Source: Clostridia bacterium (GTDB lineage: Bacteria > Bacillota_A > Clostridia > Lachnospirales > Cellulosilyticaceae). From it: a DNA stretch of 7,809 nucleotides. Each line of letters starts with the position of its first letter. Positions within the stretch are counted from its first letter, which is position 1. Below the pieces are notes generated by a model. That model did not search any database and was not told the origin of the DNA. It saw nothing but the letters and a program-made list of their open reading frames with translations. The stretch is from the NCBI GenBank assembly GCA_029239935.1, contig JARBTY010000147.1, positions 1 through 7,809 of the forward strand, given 5' to 3'. This document shows, one piece after another, positions 1-6,527 of the stretch. Both the position numbers and the translations under genes were made by a program.

Positions 1-209
1 ACATCCGCCTGAATAGCAATAGCTTTAACACCAATTGTATCTGCGATTTCATGAGCAGTTTTTGTTGCTTCATCAATATCCATATCAACGATGGCTACAT
101 GGCTTCCAGCCTCTGCTACTGCTGTAGCAATCGCTTTACCAATTCCCCTCGCACCGCCTGTAACAAATGATACCTTACCGTCTAATCTCATTCTTTCCAT
201 AATTCCCAT
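1..209 (-). CDS. Short-chain dehydrogenase/reductase (SDR), N-terminal part
   Basis: The gene begins at the ATG at 209-207 and runs off the window at base 1, leaving 69 complete codons. A clear ribosome binding site (AGGAG, 219-223 on the complement) lies 9 nt upstream of this ATG; internal ATGs at codons 4 and 7 have no such site. The visible part is the classic SDR Rossmann fold start: the cofactor loop TGGARGIG at residues 17-24, an acidic residue at the end of beta-2 (VDMD, Asp42) that in this family favours NAD(H) over NADP(H), and an AD motif (Asp69) that normally contacts the adenine ring. The catalytic Ser-Tyr-Lys lies outside the window. It is the last visible gene of the transporter/dehydrogenase operon, 70 bp after the preceding dehydrogenase, so it probably oxidises or reduces an intermediate of the imported compound. 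FabG-like reductases share these motifs, so the substrate is not determinable here. Confidence 0.93.
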   Translation of the reverse strand, partial: MGIMERMRLDGKVSFVTGGARGIGKAIATAVAEAGSHVAIVDMDIDEATKTAHEIADTIGVKAIAIQAD

Positions 210-279
210 ATCAGCTATCTCCTTTTTATGTATTTTTATTATTTTTAAAATTTTTCTATCTTTGTGAAATGCTTTCTAA

Positions 280-1329
280 TTAATGCTCTTCCTCTTCATC
301 TACATCTATTAGAACTTTCATAGTTGTCTCATGATTTTTATCAATATAAGTATAAGCTTCTGGATAATCTTTAAAAGCAAAGTGTTTACTCATCAATGGT
401 TTAAGCTTAATTTCTCCTTCTTCTACCAATCGAATAGCATCTAAGTAGTCATCATGTCTGTACATCATGGATGTATATAAATCCACTTCTGAGTCATTCA
501 ATTTTGCAAGATCTACATTTGCCCTACCTGCAAATACAGCTAATAGAACGATAAGACTTCCTTTTCTTGCATTCGCAATCGCCTGTCCCATTGTAATGTC
601 ATTTCCTGCACAATCATAGATGATATCAGCCTTATCTTTTCCAAAGCATTCTACTACTGCTTCAGCAAAATCAACATTTTTTGTATTGTAAACATAATCA
701 GCTCCGCATCTTTTAGCAAGCTCTAAACGGTAATCAGAAATATCCGTCATCATCACCTCTGCTGCGCCAAAAGCTTTTAAGGATTGGCATAACAATATCC
801 CGATAGGTCCAGCACCAAGTACTACTACTTTCTTACCTGTCACATCCCCTGAACGCTTGCAAGCATGAACTGTAACAGCTAGCGGTTCAATCATTGCACC
901 CTCATCATATGTCATACTATCAGGTAAAGGTGTAACCTTAGAAGCATCCACTGCAAAATATTCGCTGGCAGTACCCGTGGTCTGAAAACCCATAACTTTC
1001 AACTCTTCACATAAGTTATACTTACCATGGGCACACGGATAGCACTGACCACAATATACCTGTGGTTCAATTGTCACTTTCTGCCCTACTTGAAGTCCGG
1101 TAACATCCTCGCCTAAAGATACAATTTTTGCAGATACCTCATGTCCCTGAATAAGCGGGTAGGTAACGTATGGGTGTTGTCCGTGATAGACATGCATATC
1201 ACTGCCACATACACCAATTCTCTTAATCTGTACCAGCACCTGTCCTAAACTTATCTCCGGTATAGGAATTTCTTGAAACTGAATCTCATGAGGAGCTGTC
1301 ATTATTGCCTGAAGCATTTTTTCTTTCAT
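280..1329 (-). CDS. Zinc-dependent medium-chain alcohol/polyol dehydrogenase (second copy in operon)
   Basis: Product of 349 residues, usual for the sorbitol dehydrogenase/threonine dehydrogenase branch of the MDR superfamily. Using the longer reading from the ATG at 1335 for numbering, the catalytic zinc ligands are Cys43 (GVCGSD), His65 and Glu66 (GHE). The structural zinc site is Cys95, Cys98, Cys101, Cys109 (CX2CX2CX7C). The Rossmann loop is GAGPIG at 174-179, with Asp198 at the end of the next strand, predicting NAD+. The tail is acidic (DVDEEEEH). I chose the ATG at 1329 because the ribosome binding site AGGAGG directly abuts the ATG at 1335 (zero spacing) but sits 6 nt before the one at 1329. 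It follows the permease gene by about 30 bp, so it is almost certainly co-transcribed with the transporter. It likely oxidises a secondary alcohol of the imported polyol or sugar derivative, in the cytoplasm. The family is certain, the substrate unknown. Confidence 0.95.
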   Translation of the reverse strand: MKEKMLQAIMTAPHEIQFQEIPIPEISLGQVLVQIKRIGVCGSDMHVYHGQHPYVTYPLIQGHEVSAKIVSLGEDVTGLQVGQKVTIEPQVYCGQCYPCAHGKYNLCEELKVMGFQTTGTASEYFAVDASKVTPLPDSMTYDEGAMIEPLAVTVHACKRSGDVTGKKVVVLGAGPIGILLCQSLKAFGAAEVMMTDISDYRLELAKRCGADYVYNTKNVDFAEAVVECFGKDKADIIYDCAGNDITMGQAIANARKGSLIVLLAVFAGRANVDLAKLNDSEVDLYTSMMYRHDDYLDAIRLVEEGEIKLKPLMSKHFAFKDYPEAYTYIDKNHETTMKVLIDVDEEEEH

Positions 1330-1335
1330 AAACAT

Positions 1336-1341
1336 CCTCCT
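1336..1341 (-). promoter_or_regulatory. Ribosome binding site that decides the start of the second MDR
   Basis: The complement reads AGGAGG immediately followed by ATG (1335-1333), then TTT and a second ATG (1329-1327). A ribosome bound here cannot comfortably use the first ATG, so the second, with 6 nt spacing, is the better start. The difference is two residues (Met-Phe). Confidence 0.8.
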
Positions 1342-1359
1342 ATCGTATTAACTTCTATA

Positions 1360-2307
1360 TCAATGTGCTACACGCTTCTTCTGCAAACTGTCAAAGCCTA
1401 CTGCGAGTGCAAGTACTATTCCCTTAACAACCATCTGCATATATGTACTAACATTTAAGAGCACCATACCATTGGTAAGTATCCCAATAATAAGTACACC
1501 TGCAACGACGTTCGACATTTTACCATAACCACCTGAAACAGAAACACCACCAAGGACTACGCATGTGATGACATCGAATTCATAGCCTATACCTGCTGTG
1601 GGTTGTGCGGAATTGGTACGTGATAACATGACAATCCCTGCAAGTCCTGCAAATAAACCTGATAGTGCATAAACTAAATACTTGATAAAGCCAACTCGAA
1701 TGCCCGAAAGCTTAGAAGCTTCTTCATTACCTCCAACAGCATAGAAGTAACGCCCAAAATAACTTTTATTTAAAATAAAGGAGCCAAGTGCAAAACAAAT
1801 AATCATGATAATGACTGGTACTGGAATGGGTCCAACATAGCCTTGCCCAATCACTTTAAATCTTTCATCAAATCCATAAATGGGTGTTCCCCCACTAATA
1901 AGATATCCTGCCCCTTCAAAAACAATCTGTGTCGCAAAGGTAGCAATAATGGCTGAAATGCCAACTGTAGAGATTAAGAAACCATTTAGAAGGCCAATTA
2001 GCACAGATAATATCAATGCTAAAATAACCGCACTCGCCATACTCATTCCTCTATTAACCATAAGATAAGCAGCCACGATATTAACAACCGTAATAACCGA
2101 ACCTATTGAAAGGTCAATACCTGCTATCAGAATAACAAAGGTCATACCTATGGATGCAATGCCTAACATGGAAACTTGACGTGCAATAGTAAATAAATTG
2201 TTTGATGACAAAAATCTAGGGCTTGCTATTGAAAATCCTATAAATATAGTGAAGAAAACAATCCAGATTGCTTTGTCTTTAAATTGATTAATCATATTAC
2301 TCTTCAT
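1360..2307 (-). CDS. Sugar ABC transporter permease (RbsC/BPD_transp_2 type)
   Basis: Product of 315 residues, normal for the RbsC-like integral membrane subunit that forms the channel (as a homodimer or paired) for sugar import. The sequence is dominated by hydrophobic helices, beginning at residues 13-29. It carries the family hallmark AGIDLSIGS at 62-70 and the cytoplasmic GGVSVSGGYGK motif at 253-263, which in this family couples to the ATPase. The start is supported by GAGGAGGT (2313-2320 on the complement), 5 nt before the ATG at 2307-2305. The gene overlaps the end of the ATPase gene by 11 bp, pointing to translational coupling and roughly equal subunit amounts. It acts in the cytoplasmic membrane with the ATPase and the lipoprotein receptor of this operon. 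The substrate cannot be inferred from the permease alone. Confidence 0.95.
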   Translation of the reverse strand: MKSNMINQFKDKAIWIVFFTIFIGFSIASPRFLSSNNLFTIARQVSMLGIASIGMTFVILIAGIDLSIGSVITVVNIVAAYLMVNRGMSMASAVILALILSVLIGLLNGFLISTVGISAIIATFATQIVFEGAGYLISGGTPIYGFDERFKVIGQGYVGPIPVPVIIMIICFALGSFILNKSYFGRYFYAVGGNEEASKLSGIRVGFIKYLVYALSGLFAGLAGIVMLSRTNSAQPTAGIGYEFDVITCVVLGGVSVSGGYGKMSNVVAGVLIIGILTNGMVLLNVSTYMQMVVKGIVLALAVGFDSLQKKRVAH

Positions 2308-3808
2308 TCTTTACCTCCTCAACGGCTGATGCCATTCTCATTATAGTATTTTGATTAAACCCTTCTTTTCTGATTTCACCAGTTATCCGGCCTTCAGCCA
2401 AAACTATAATTCTATCAGACATACCCATTAATTCTTCCATTTCCGAAGAGATTAAAAGAATGGTTTTACCTTTCTCTACCAATTCATTCATCAATTTATA
2501 AATTTCAAATTTAGCACCCACATCTATTCCCCTTGTTGGTTCATCAAAAATAATGAGTTCTGAGTTTGCAGCAAGCCACTTTCCGATAATGACCTTTTGT
2601 TGGTTCCCACCACTTAAGTTCTTAACTAATTGATTTAATGTTGGTGTTTTAATTAACAATTCATTTTTGTATTTTGTTGCGACTTCCATTTCTTTTTTAG
2701 AATTGATCACGGAAGCTTTAGATATTCTCTTATATATTGGCATATTAATATTATTCTTAATGGAAACGCCCAGTAATGCCCCATGACGTTTGCGATCTTC
2801 CGGCACAAGAGCAATGCCATAATCAATTGCTTCTCTTGGAGTCTTTGGACTTATTTCTTTGCCTTTGAAAATGATCTTGCCTTCAGTCTTTTTCGCTGCG
2901 CCAAAAATCATCTGTACAAGTTCCGTACGACCGGCTCCCACTAAGCCCCCAAGTCCAAGTATCTCACCTTTTCTTAATTGTAAGTTTATATTATGATCCC
3001 CATTGCCGCTTACATCTTGTAATTCCAAAAGGATTTCATCTTCTTTTATACAATGAACTCTTGGAGGATATGATTCCTTTAAGTCACGGCCTACCATCAA
3101 ATGAATGAGTTCATCAATATGAGAATCTTTTGTAATTAACGTTTTGATATATTCTCCATCACGAAGTACCACAATGCGATCTGATAGTCTATATATTTCT
3201 TCAAGTCTGTGGGATATGTATATAATAGATACGCCTTTTGATCGCAGCAATTCACATACTTTAAACATACTTTCGACTTCAGCACTTGTAAGCGGTGCAG
3301 AAGGCTCATCCATAATCAAAACTTTTGCATCCTGCTGAATGGCCTTAGCAATTTCAATCATCTGCTGATACCCAACTGTAAGATCCCCTACTAAAGTCTT
3401 TGGATTAATCTTAATATTCAACTGTTCAAAAGCCTTTTTAGCTTCTTTTTCCATAGCCTTTTTATCAACAATAATTCCTTTTCGGATGGGATTGCCCAGA
3501 AACAAATTTTCAGCAGCTGAAAGCCCCTTAACATTATTAAACTCTTGATAAATAATAGCTATCCCATTTTCTGCAGCAAGCTGAGGTGTCATACTTGTAA
3601 ACTCTTTACCATTTACAATGATTTTACCAGAAGTTGGGATTACAGCTCCGGAGCATGTTTTTATCAAAGTTGATTTTCCCGCACCATTTTCTCCTATCAA
3701 GGCAAGAATTTCACCTTCTTTTACTTCTAGTGAAACATCTTTTAGTGCAACAACACCAGGATATTCTTTTTTAATATGTTGTAATTCTAAAATATATTTT
3801 TCATTCAT
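2297..3808 (-). CDS. Sugar ABC transporter ATP-binding protein, two fused ATPase domains (RbsA/MglA type)
   Basis: Product of 503 residues, the usual length for RbsA/MglA-like proteins with tandem nucleotide-binding domains. Domain 1 has Walker A GENGAGKST (39-47), a degenerate signature LTVGYQQ (143-149) and Walker B ending MDEP (166-169). Domain 2 has a Walker A in which Lys is replaced by Arg (GLVGAGRTE), the family motif VPEDRKRHG, a full signature LSGGNQQK, and Walker B IIFDEPTRGIDVG. This asymmetry, with one site altered, is standard for the family rather than a defect. It powers import of the ligand delivered by the lipoprotein encoded upstream. The ATG at 3808 has only a weak ribosome binding site (GAGAG), in contrast to the strong sites of the neighbouring genes. 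Together with the hairpin just upstream, this would keep its expression below that of the binding protein. The 3' end overlaps the permease start by 11 bp. Confidence 0.97.
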   Translation of the reverse strand: MNEKYILELQHIKKEYPGVVALKDVSLEVKEGEILALIGENGAGKSTLIKTCSGAVIPTSGKIIVNGKEFTSMTPQLAAENGIAIIYQEFNNVKGLSAAENLFLGNPIRKGIIVDKKAMEKEAKKAFEQLNIKINPKTLVGDLTVGYQQMIEIAKAIQQDAKVLIMDEPSAPLTSAEVESMFKVCELLRSKGVSIIYISHRLEEIYRLSDRIVVLRDGEYIKTLITKDSHIDELIHLMVGRDLKESYPPRVHCIKEDEILLELQDVSGNGDHNINLQLRKGEILGLGGLVGAGRTELVQMIFGAAKKTEGKIIFKGKEISPKTPREAIDYGIALVPEDRKRHGALLGVSIKNNINMPIYKRISKASVINSKKEMEVATKYKNELLIKTPTLNQLVKNLSGGNQQKVIIGKWLAANSELIIFDEPTRGIDVGAKFEIYKLMNELVEKGKTILLISSEMEELMGMSDRIIVLAEGRITGEIRKEGFNQNTIMRMASAVEEVKNEE

Positions 3809-3836
3809 CTCTCATCCCACGCATTCTTGTTTTATT

Positions 3837-3872
3837 AAATAGGGAGTTGTACTTAATGACAACTCCCTATTT
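3837..3872 (-). promoter_or_regulatory. Intercistronic hairpin between binding-protein and ATPase genes
   Basis: Two perfect 14-nt arms, AAATAGGGAGTTGT (3837-3850) and its exact complement (3859-3872), enclose an 8-nt loop. The hairpin lies 24 bp after the binding-protein stop and about 28 bp before the ATPase start. On the minus strand it is followed by A-rich sequence rather than a clean T tract, so a full terminator is unlikely. Such hairpins after solute-binding-protein genes typically shield the upstream mRNA from 3' exonucleases or act as a leaky terminator, giving excess receptor over membrane subunits. Confidence 0.8.
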
Positions 3873-3896
3873 ACACCCAGTAACCTAACTTGCGTA

Positions 3897-4946
3897 TTAT
3901 TTGTAATCTGCTAAGAAGTCAGCTGCATTTGCTGCATCAATAACAGTAAGAGGTCTAACTAAGTTTTGTTCAGCAAATGCTTCACCTTTAAGTAATTTTT
4001 CATAGAGATCAACTACTGCTGCTGCTGTTTTCTTGTTAGAGCCTTCAAATCCAACTGATGCTCTAGTTGCTTGACCATTTACGATAGCTTCTAACTGCTG
4101 CTGTGTTGCATCAGCTGAGAAGATACCCATATCTTCAGGGATTTTGCCTCCTGTAACCGTCATAAATGCTTCATTAGCACCAATATCTCCACCTGCGCCG
4201 ATAGAGCAAACAATTTTAGTATCTGGGCTAGCTTGAAGAATTGTTTCCATATTAGCTAAAGCTGTTTGTGCATCAAGAGCTGGTTGTTGCGCAACGACTT
4301 TGTATTTATCTTTAGCAAGTTCTTCAAGTGCATTGAGAATACCAGTTTCTCTTTCAAGAAGGATTGGTGTTTGAGGATAGTTCATGATTGCAACTTCAGC
4401 CTTTTTATCCCCTGTATACTTTTCATTAATGAATTTTGCTGCTGCCTCACCGATTGCATATCCAAGCTTAGTATTATCCAGAATCCAGTTAAGATCAGTA
4501 TTTGTCATGGCATCATCCCAGCTCATAACTTTAATCCCTGCATCTCTTGCTTGTTTTAAGTAATCTTCAATAGCATTTGGATCTGAAGGATGAACCATGA
4601 TTAAATCAACATCACTTGTAATGAAGTTTTCGATTTGTTGAATCTGTGTAGCTGAATTATCATTACATGCAAGAATTGTATAATCCCATGCTTTGTCCTT
4701 CATAAGTTTTTCAACTTCTCCAAAAACCCCTGCCCAATAGCTGTTTTCAAGAGATTGAAGTGTAATACCAACTTTGAATTTTGAATCTTCTGCAGGCGCT
4801 TCTGCTGCTGGAGCTTCTTTCTTTTCTTCAGTTGCGGCTGGTGCAGCGGGTGCAGTAGCTGCAGCAGGTTGTTTCGTACCACAACCTACTAATCCAGTAA
4901 CTGCTAGCATACCTGTAAGTAATAAAGCCATAAATTTCTTTTTCAT
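3897..4946 (-). CDS. Lipoprotein sugar-type substrate-binding protein of ABC transporter
   Basis: Product of 349 residues. The N-terminus is a lipoprotein signal: MKKK charged start, a hydrophobic core, and the lipobox LVGC with lipidated Cys22. A low-complexity linker rich in Ala, Pro, Glu and Lys (about 23-55) follows and would tether the receptor to the outer face of the membrane, as expected in a Gram-positive. From about residue 57 (FKVGITLQSLENSYW) the protein matches the periplasmic-binding-protein type 1 fold used for ribose-, galactose- and autoinducer-like ligands (Peripla_BP_4). It starts at an ATG with a strong site GGGAGGAAA (4951-4959) 4 nt away. It is the first transporter gene after the leading dehydrogenase, separated from it by 98 bp that hold a hairpin, and is followed by another hairpin before the ATPase gene. 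The ligand is not identifiable from the sequence; its gene neighbours favour a polyol or sugar derivative. Confidence 0.95.
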   Translation of the reverse strand: MKKKFMALLLTGMLAVTGLVGCGTKQPAAATAPAAPAATEEKKEAPAAEAPAEDSKFKVGITLQSLENSYWAGVFGEVEKLMKDKAWDYTILACNDNSATQIQQIENFITSDVDLIMVHPSDPNAIEDYLKQARDAGIKVMSWDDAMTNTDLNWILDNTKLGYAIGEAAAKFINEKYTGDKKAEVAIMNYPQTPILLERETGILNALEELAKDKYKVVAQQPALDAQTALANMETILQASPDTKIVCSIGAGGDIGANEAFMTVTGGKIPEDMGIFSADATQQQLEAIVNGQATRASVGFEGSNKKTAAAVVDLYEKLLKGEAFAEQNLVRPLTVIDAANAADFLADYK

Positions 4947-4982
4947 TTTCTTTCCTCCCAGTATGTAATTGTTTTAATCTAT

Positions 4983-5005
4983 ATAAACAGCGATTTGCTG
5001 TTTAT
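4983..5005. promoter_or_regulatory. Perfect inverted repeat between first MDR and binding-protein gene
   Basis: The arms ATAAACAGC (4983-4991) and GCTGTTTAT (4997-5005) are exact complements around a 5-nt loop. The repeat sits in the 98-bp gap, 37 bp upstream of the binding-protein start. On the minus strand no T tract follows, so it is not a good terminator. It could be an RNA processing or stability hairpin, or a DNA operator controlling a second promoter for the transporter genes. I could not identify a convincing -35/-10 pair beside it. Confidence 0.6.
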
Positions 5006-5044
5006 TTAATAATAAAATAACCTCTAAGAACACCTTTTATATCT

Positions 5045-6073
5045 CTAGTCATTCAATTTTATGACTGCCTTCCCATTACGTCTGTATTTGACATCCTCAA
5101 ATACTTTCACGCAATCCTCAAGTTCCACAATATCACTGATAATATCCTTTACATTGAGTTTCCCAGATTCCAGGATGGCAACTGACCTTTCAAATGTATA
5201 AGGATTAATGAAAGAAGATGTGAGCTTCAACTCTTTCTTGAATATTACATCCGGCTTAACTCTAAGTACTTCATCTGGTCCGGTCAGACCAAACAGCATA
5301 ACCGTAGCACCTTTCCCAGCCCACTCGATGGCATTATCGATTGTATGAATATTCCCTACGCATTCTATGACTACATTGATATTCTTACAATTTTCTTTTA
5401 TAACAGCGTGGACATCTTCCTGCAGCGGATTGATGGCAATGTCTGCCCCCAGTTTGATAGCAAGTTCTCTTTTCTCGGCTACAGGCTCCGAGAGAATGAT
5501 CTTACTGGCACCGGCCATTTTGGCTAACTGCAGCATCATAAGACCAATTGGTCCTCCCCCAATAACTAGTACCTCATCACCAGATCTAATGTTGCACAAA
5601 TCGATGCCGTGTACACAACATGAAACAGGCTCTGTCATGGCAGCCGTCAAGGCATCCATACCTTCTTTAAACCTGAATACTTGCTTTTCAGGTGCTACGA
5701 TATACTGTGCAAAACCACCATCGCATGTTGTTCCGATTCCGATCACATTTTCACAAAACTGCTCCATAGCATTCTTACAGTAATAACACTCACCACACAT
5801 ATTGTTAGGATCTACCGTTACCAAATCCCCTATTTTTACCTTTTTTACCTTTGACCCTGTTTTTTCTATCACACCGGAGAACTCGTGTCCCATAATGAGC
5901 GGCGGTGTGACCTCAAAGGCACCACCATCGCCATTATAGATATGTATATCTGTACCACAGACGCCACAGTATTTTATCTTTATCAGGACATCTGTATCGC
6001 CGATTTCAGGCACTTTAACATCCTGAATTTGGATATTTTTACTACTGTTATACACTAACGCCCGCATATTCAT
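5045..6073 (-). CDS. Zinc-dependent medium-chain alcohol/polyol dehydrogenase (first gene of operon)
   Basis: Product of 342 residues of the MDR superfamily, close in layout to sorbitol and L-threonine dehydrogenases. Catalytic zinc ligands are Cys39 (GVCGTD), His63 and Glu64 (GHE). The four-Cys structural zinc loop is Cys93, Cys96, Cys99, Cys107. The conserved TEP (147-149) leads into the cofactor domain. The Rossmann loop is GGGPIG (172-177), and Glu196 after the second strand suggests NAD+. The ATG at 6073 has a purine-rich site GGAGGGGGAG (6079-6088) 5 nt upstream; the Met at codon 3 is the alternative start. It is the promoter-proximal gene of the operon and is divergent enough from the second MDR (280-1329) that the two probably act on different alcohol groups or intermediates rather than being a recent duplication. 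The exact substrate is unknown. Confidence 0.95.
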   Translation of the reverse strand: MNMRALVYNSSKNIQIQDVKVPEIGDTDVLIKIKYCGVCGTDIHIYNGDGGAFEVTPPLIMGHEFSGVIEKTGSKVKKVKIGDLVTVDPNNMCGECYYCKNAMEQFCENVIGIGTTCDGGFAQYIVAPEKQVFRFKEGMDALTAAMTEPVSCCVHGIDLCNIRSGDEVLVIGGGPIGLMMLQLAKMAGASKIILSEPVAEKRELAIKLGADIAINPLQEDVHAVIKENCKNINVVIECVGNIHTIDNAIEWAGKGATVMLFGLTGPDEVLRVKPDVIFKKELKLTSSFINPYTFERSVAILESGKLNVKDIISDIVELEDCVKVFEDVKYRRNGKAVIKLND

Positions 6074-6145
6074 AACTACTCCCCCTCCAACAGTTACTAC
6101 CCATTAATTTCTTTAAACAATCTCTTTATGTATGTATCTCAACGC

Positions 6146-6174
6146 ATAATACTTTAATCAATTAAGTTGATAAA
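6146..6174 (-). promoter_or_regulatory. Candidate operon promoter with palindrome in the spacer
   Basis: On the minus strand TTTATC (6169-6174) and TATTAT (6146-6151) are separated by 17 bp. The -10 matches 5 of 6 consensus positions; the -35 only 3 of 6, which would suit an activated promoter. The spacer holds an imperfect palindrome, ATCAA-ttaag-TTGAT (6157-6171), positioned where a repressor would block polymerase. Transcription would start near 6139, giving a leader of about 65 nt before the ATG at 6073. This was found by eye in AT-rich sequence, so chance matches are likely. Confidence 0.3.
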
Positions 6175-6234
6175 CACTTAATAATCACCAACTCCGCTAT
6201 TAGATTACCTGAATTACAATCAAATTAATATCCT

Positions 6235-6248
6235 AATAGATTTCTATT
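6235..6248. repeat. Short palindrome AATAGA-tt-TCTATT
   Basis: A perfect 6-bp inverted repeat around a 2-bp centre, lying about 60 bp upstream of the candidate -35 (6169-6174). It may be a regulator binding site, but a 6-bp arm in AT-rich DNA is weak evidence. Confidence 0.3.
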
Positions 6249-6267
6249 TATCCAAGTTTCTTATGCA

Positions 6268-6322
6268 TTATGCCCTATAATTTTTAATACCCTTAGAATT
6301 ACTTTGTTAAAAGATAATACCC
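6268..6322 (-). repeat. Three short direct repeats upstream of the operon
   Basis: On the minus strand GGGTATTA occurs at 6315-6322 and 6285-6292 (exact copies 30 bp apart), and a variant GGGCATAA occurs at 6268-6275, 17 bp further on. Same-strand repeats upstream of a sugar operon suit activators of the AraC or response-regulator type, which bind direct repeats. The 30-bp interval is close to three helical turns; the 17-bp interval is not a whole number of turns. Confidence 0.35.
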
Positions 6323-6362
6323 CTATATACTAAAACCACTAAAATGCTTTATTTAGGGAACG

Positions 6363-6393
6363 AAAAAACGGCCAGCACTTAGCCAGCCGTTTT
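6363..6393 (-). terminator. Intrinsic terminator, minus strand
   Basis: As minus-strand RNA, AAAACGGCUGGC pairs with GCUGGCCGUUUU over 12 bp (including two G.U pairs) around the loop UAAGU, and the stem runs into six U residues (6368-6363). Read as plus-strand RNA the two G.U positions become A.C mismatches and only four Us follow, so the orientation is clear. It ends transcription coming from the NUDIX gene and/or the structured region between 6394 and 6610, and insulates the operon starting at 6073. Confidence 0.85.
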
Positions 6394-6445
6394 CCAGTAT
6401 AGAAACTTAATAATTATGATACTTTTAGTAGTTCATCGTAGGTCC

Positions 6446-6527
6446 GCAAGGTGCTTGTCGGTGAAACTTTCATTTCTCCGTCGACAAGCTCCAAGTCGAA
6501 CTGAAAGTTCCCCCGACATCACCTTGC
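6446..6527 (-). repeat. Long nested rod-like hairpin
   Basis: Nested arms pair as follows: GCAAGGTG (6446-6453) with 6520-6527, 8 bp; TGTCGG (6456-6461) with 6513-6518, 6 bp; AACTTTCA (6465-6472) with 6502-6509, 8 bp, extended by a G-C and a G.U pair on the minus strand; and TCGAC (6481-6485) with 6495-6499, 5 bp. The apical loop reads TTGGAGCTT on the minus strand. A competing 7-bp pairing, CTTGTCG (6454-6460) with CGACAAG (6482-6488), is exclusive with two of these stems. Chance is an unlikely explanation for this many ordered complementary blocks. Confidence 0.75.

Larger units (their letters stand above)
6074..6362 (-). other. Operon leader and control region (no gene seen)
   Basis: About 290 bp of very AT-rich sequence between the intrinsic terminator of the upstream unit and the first operon gene. 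I see no credible ORF in it. It contains the candidate promoter, two palindromes and three short direct repeats listed separately. As the only large gap before the six-gene operon it must hold the main promoter. No regulator gene is present in the window. Confidence 0.6.

Noticed and set aside
2600..3000. Arg in place of Lys in the second Walker A of the ATPase as a possible defect
   Set aside because: The GxxGxGRT form is normal for the second domain of RbsA/MglA-type sugar ATPases.
3618..3842. 74-residue plus-strand ORF opposite the ATPase gene
   Set aside because: It is an antisense shadow of a confidently assigned ATPase, with no ribosome binding site and no family character.
4266..4559. 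97-residue Cys/Phe-rich plus-strand ORF
   Set aside because: It is antisense to the binding-protein gene and has no supporting start signal.
4774..4882. Ala/Pro-rich tract of the binding protein as an unusual repeat domain
   Set aside because: Low-complexity linkers after the lipidated cysteine are common in Gram-positive lipoprotein receptors.
5367..5783. 138-residue plus-strand ORF opposite the first dehydrogenase
   Set aside because: It lies entirely opposite the conserved MDR coding sequence; composition and position are those of an antisense shadow.
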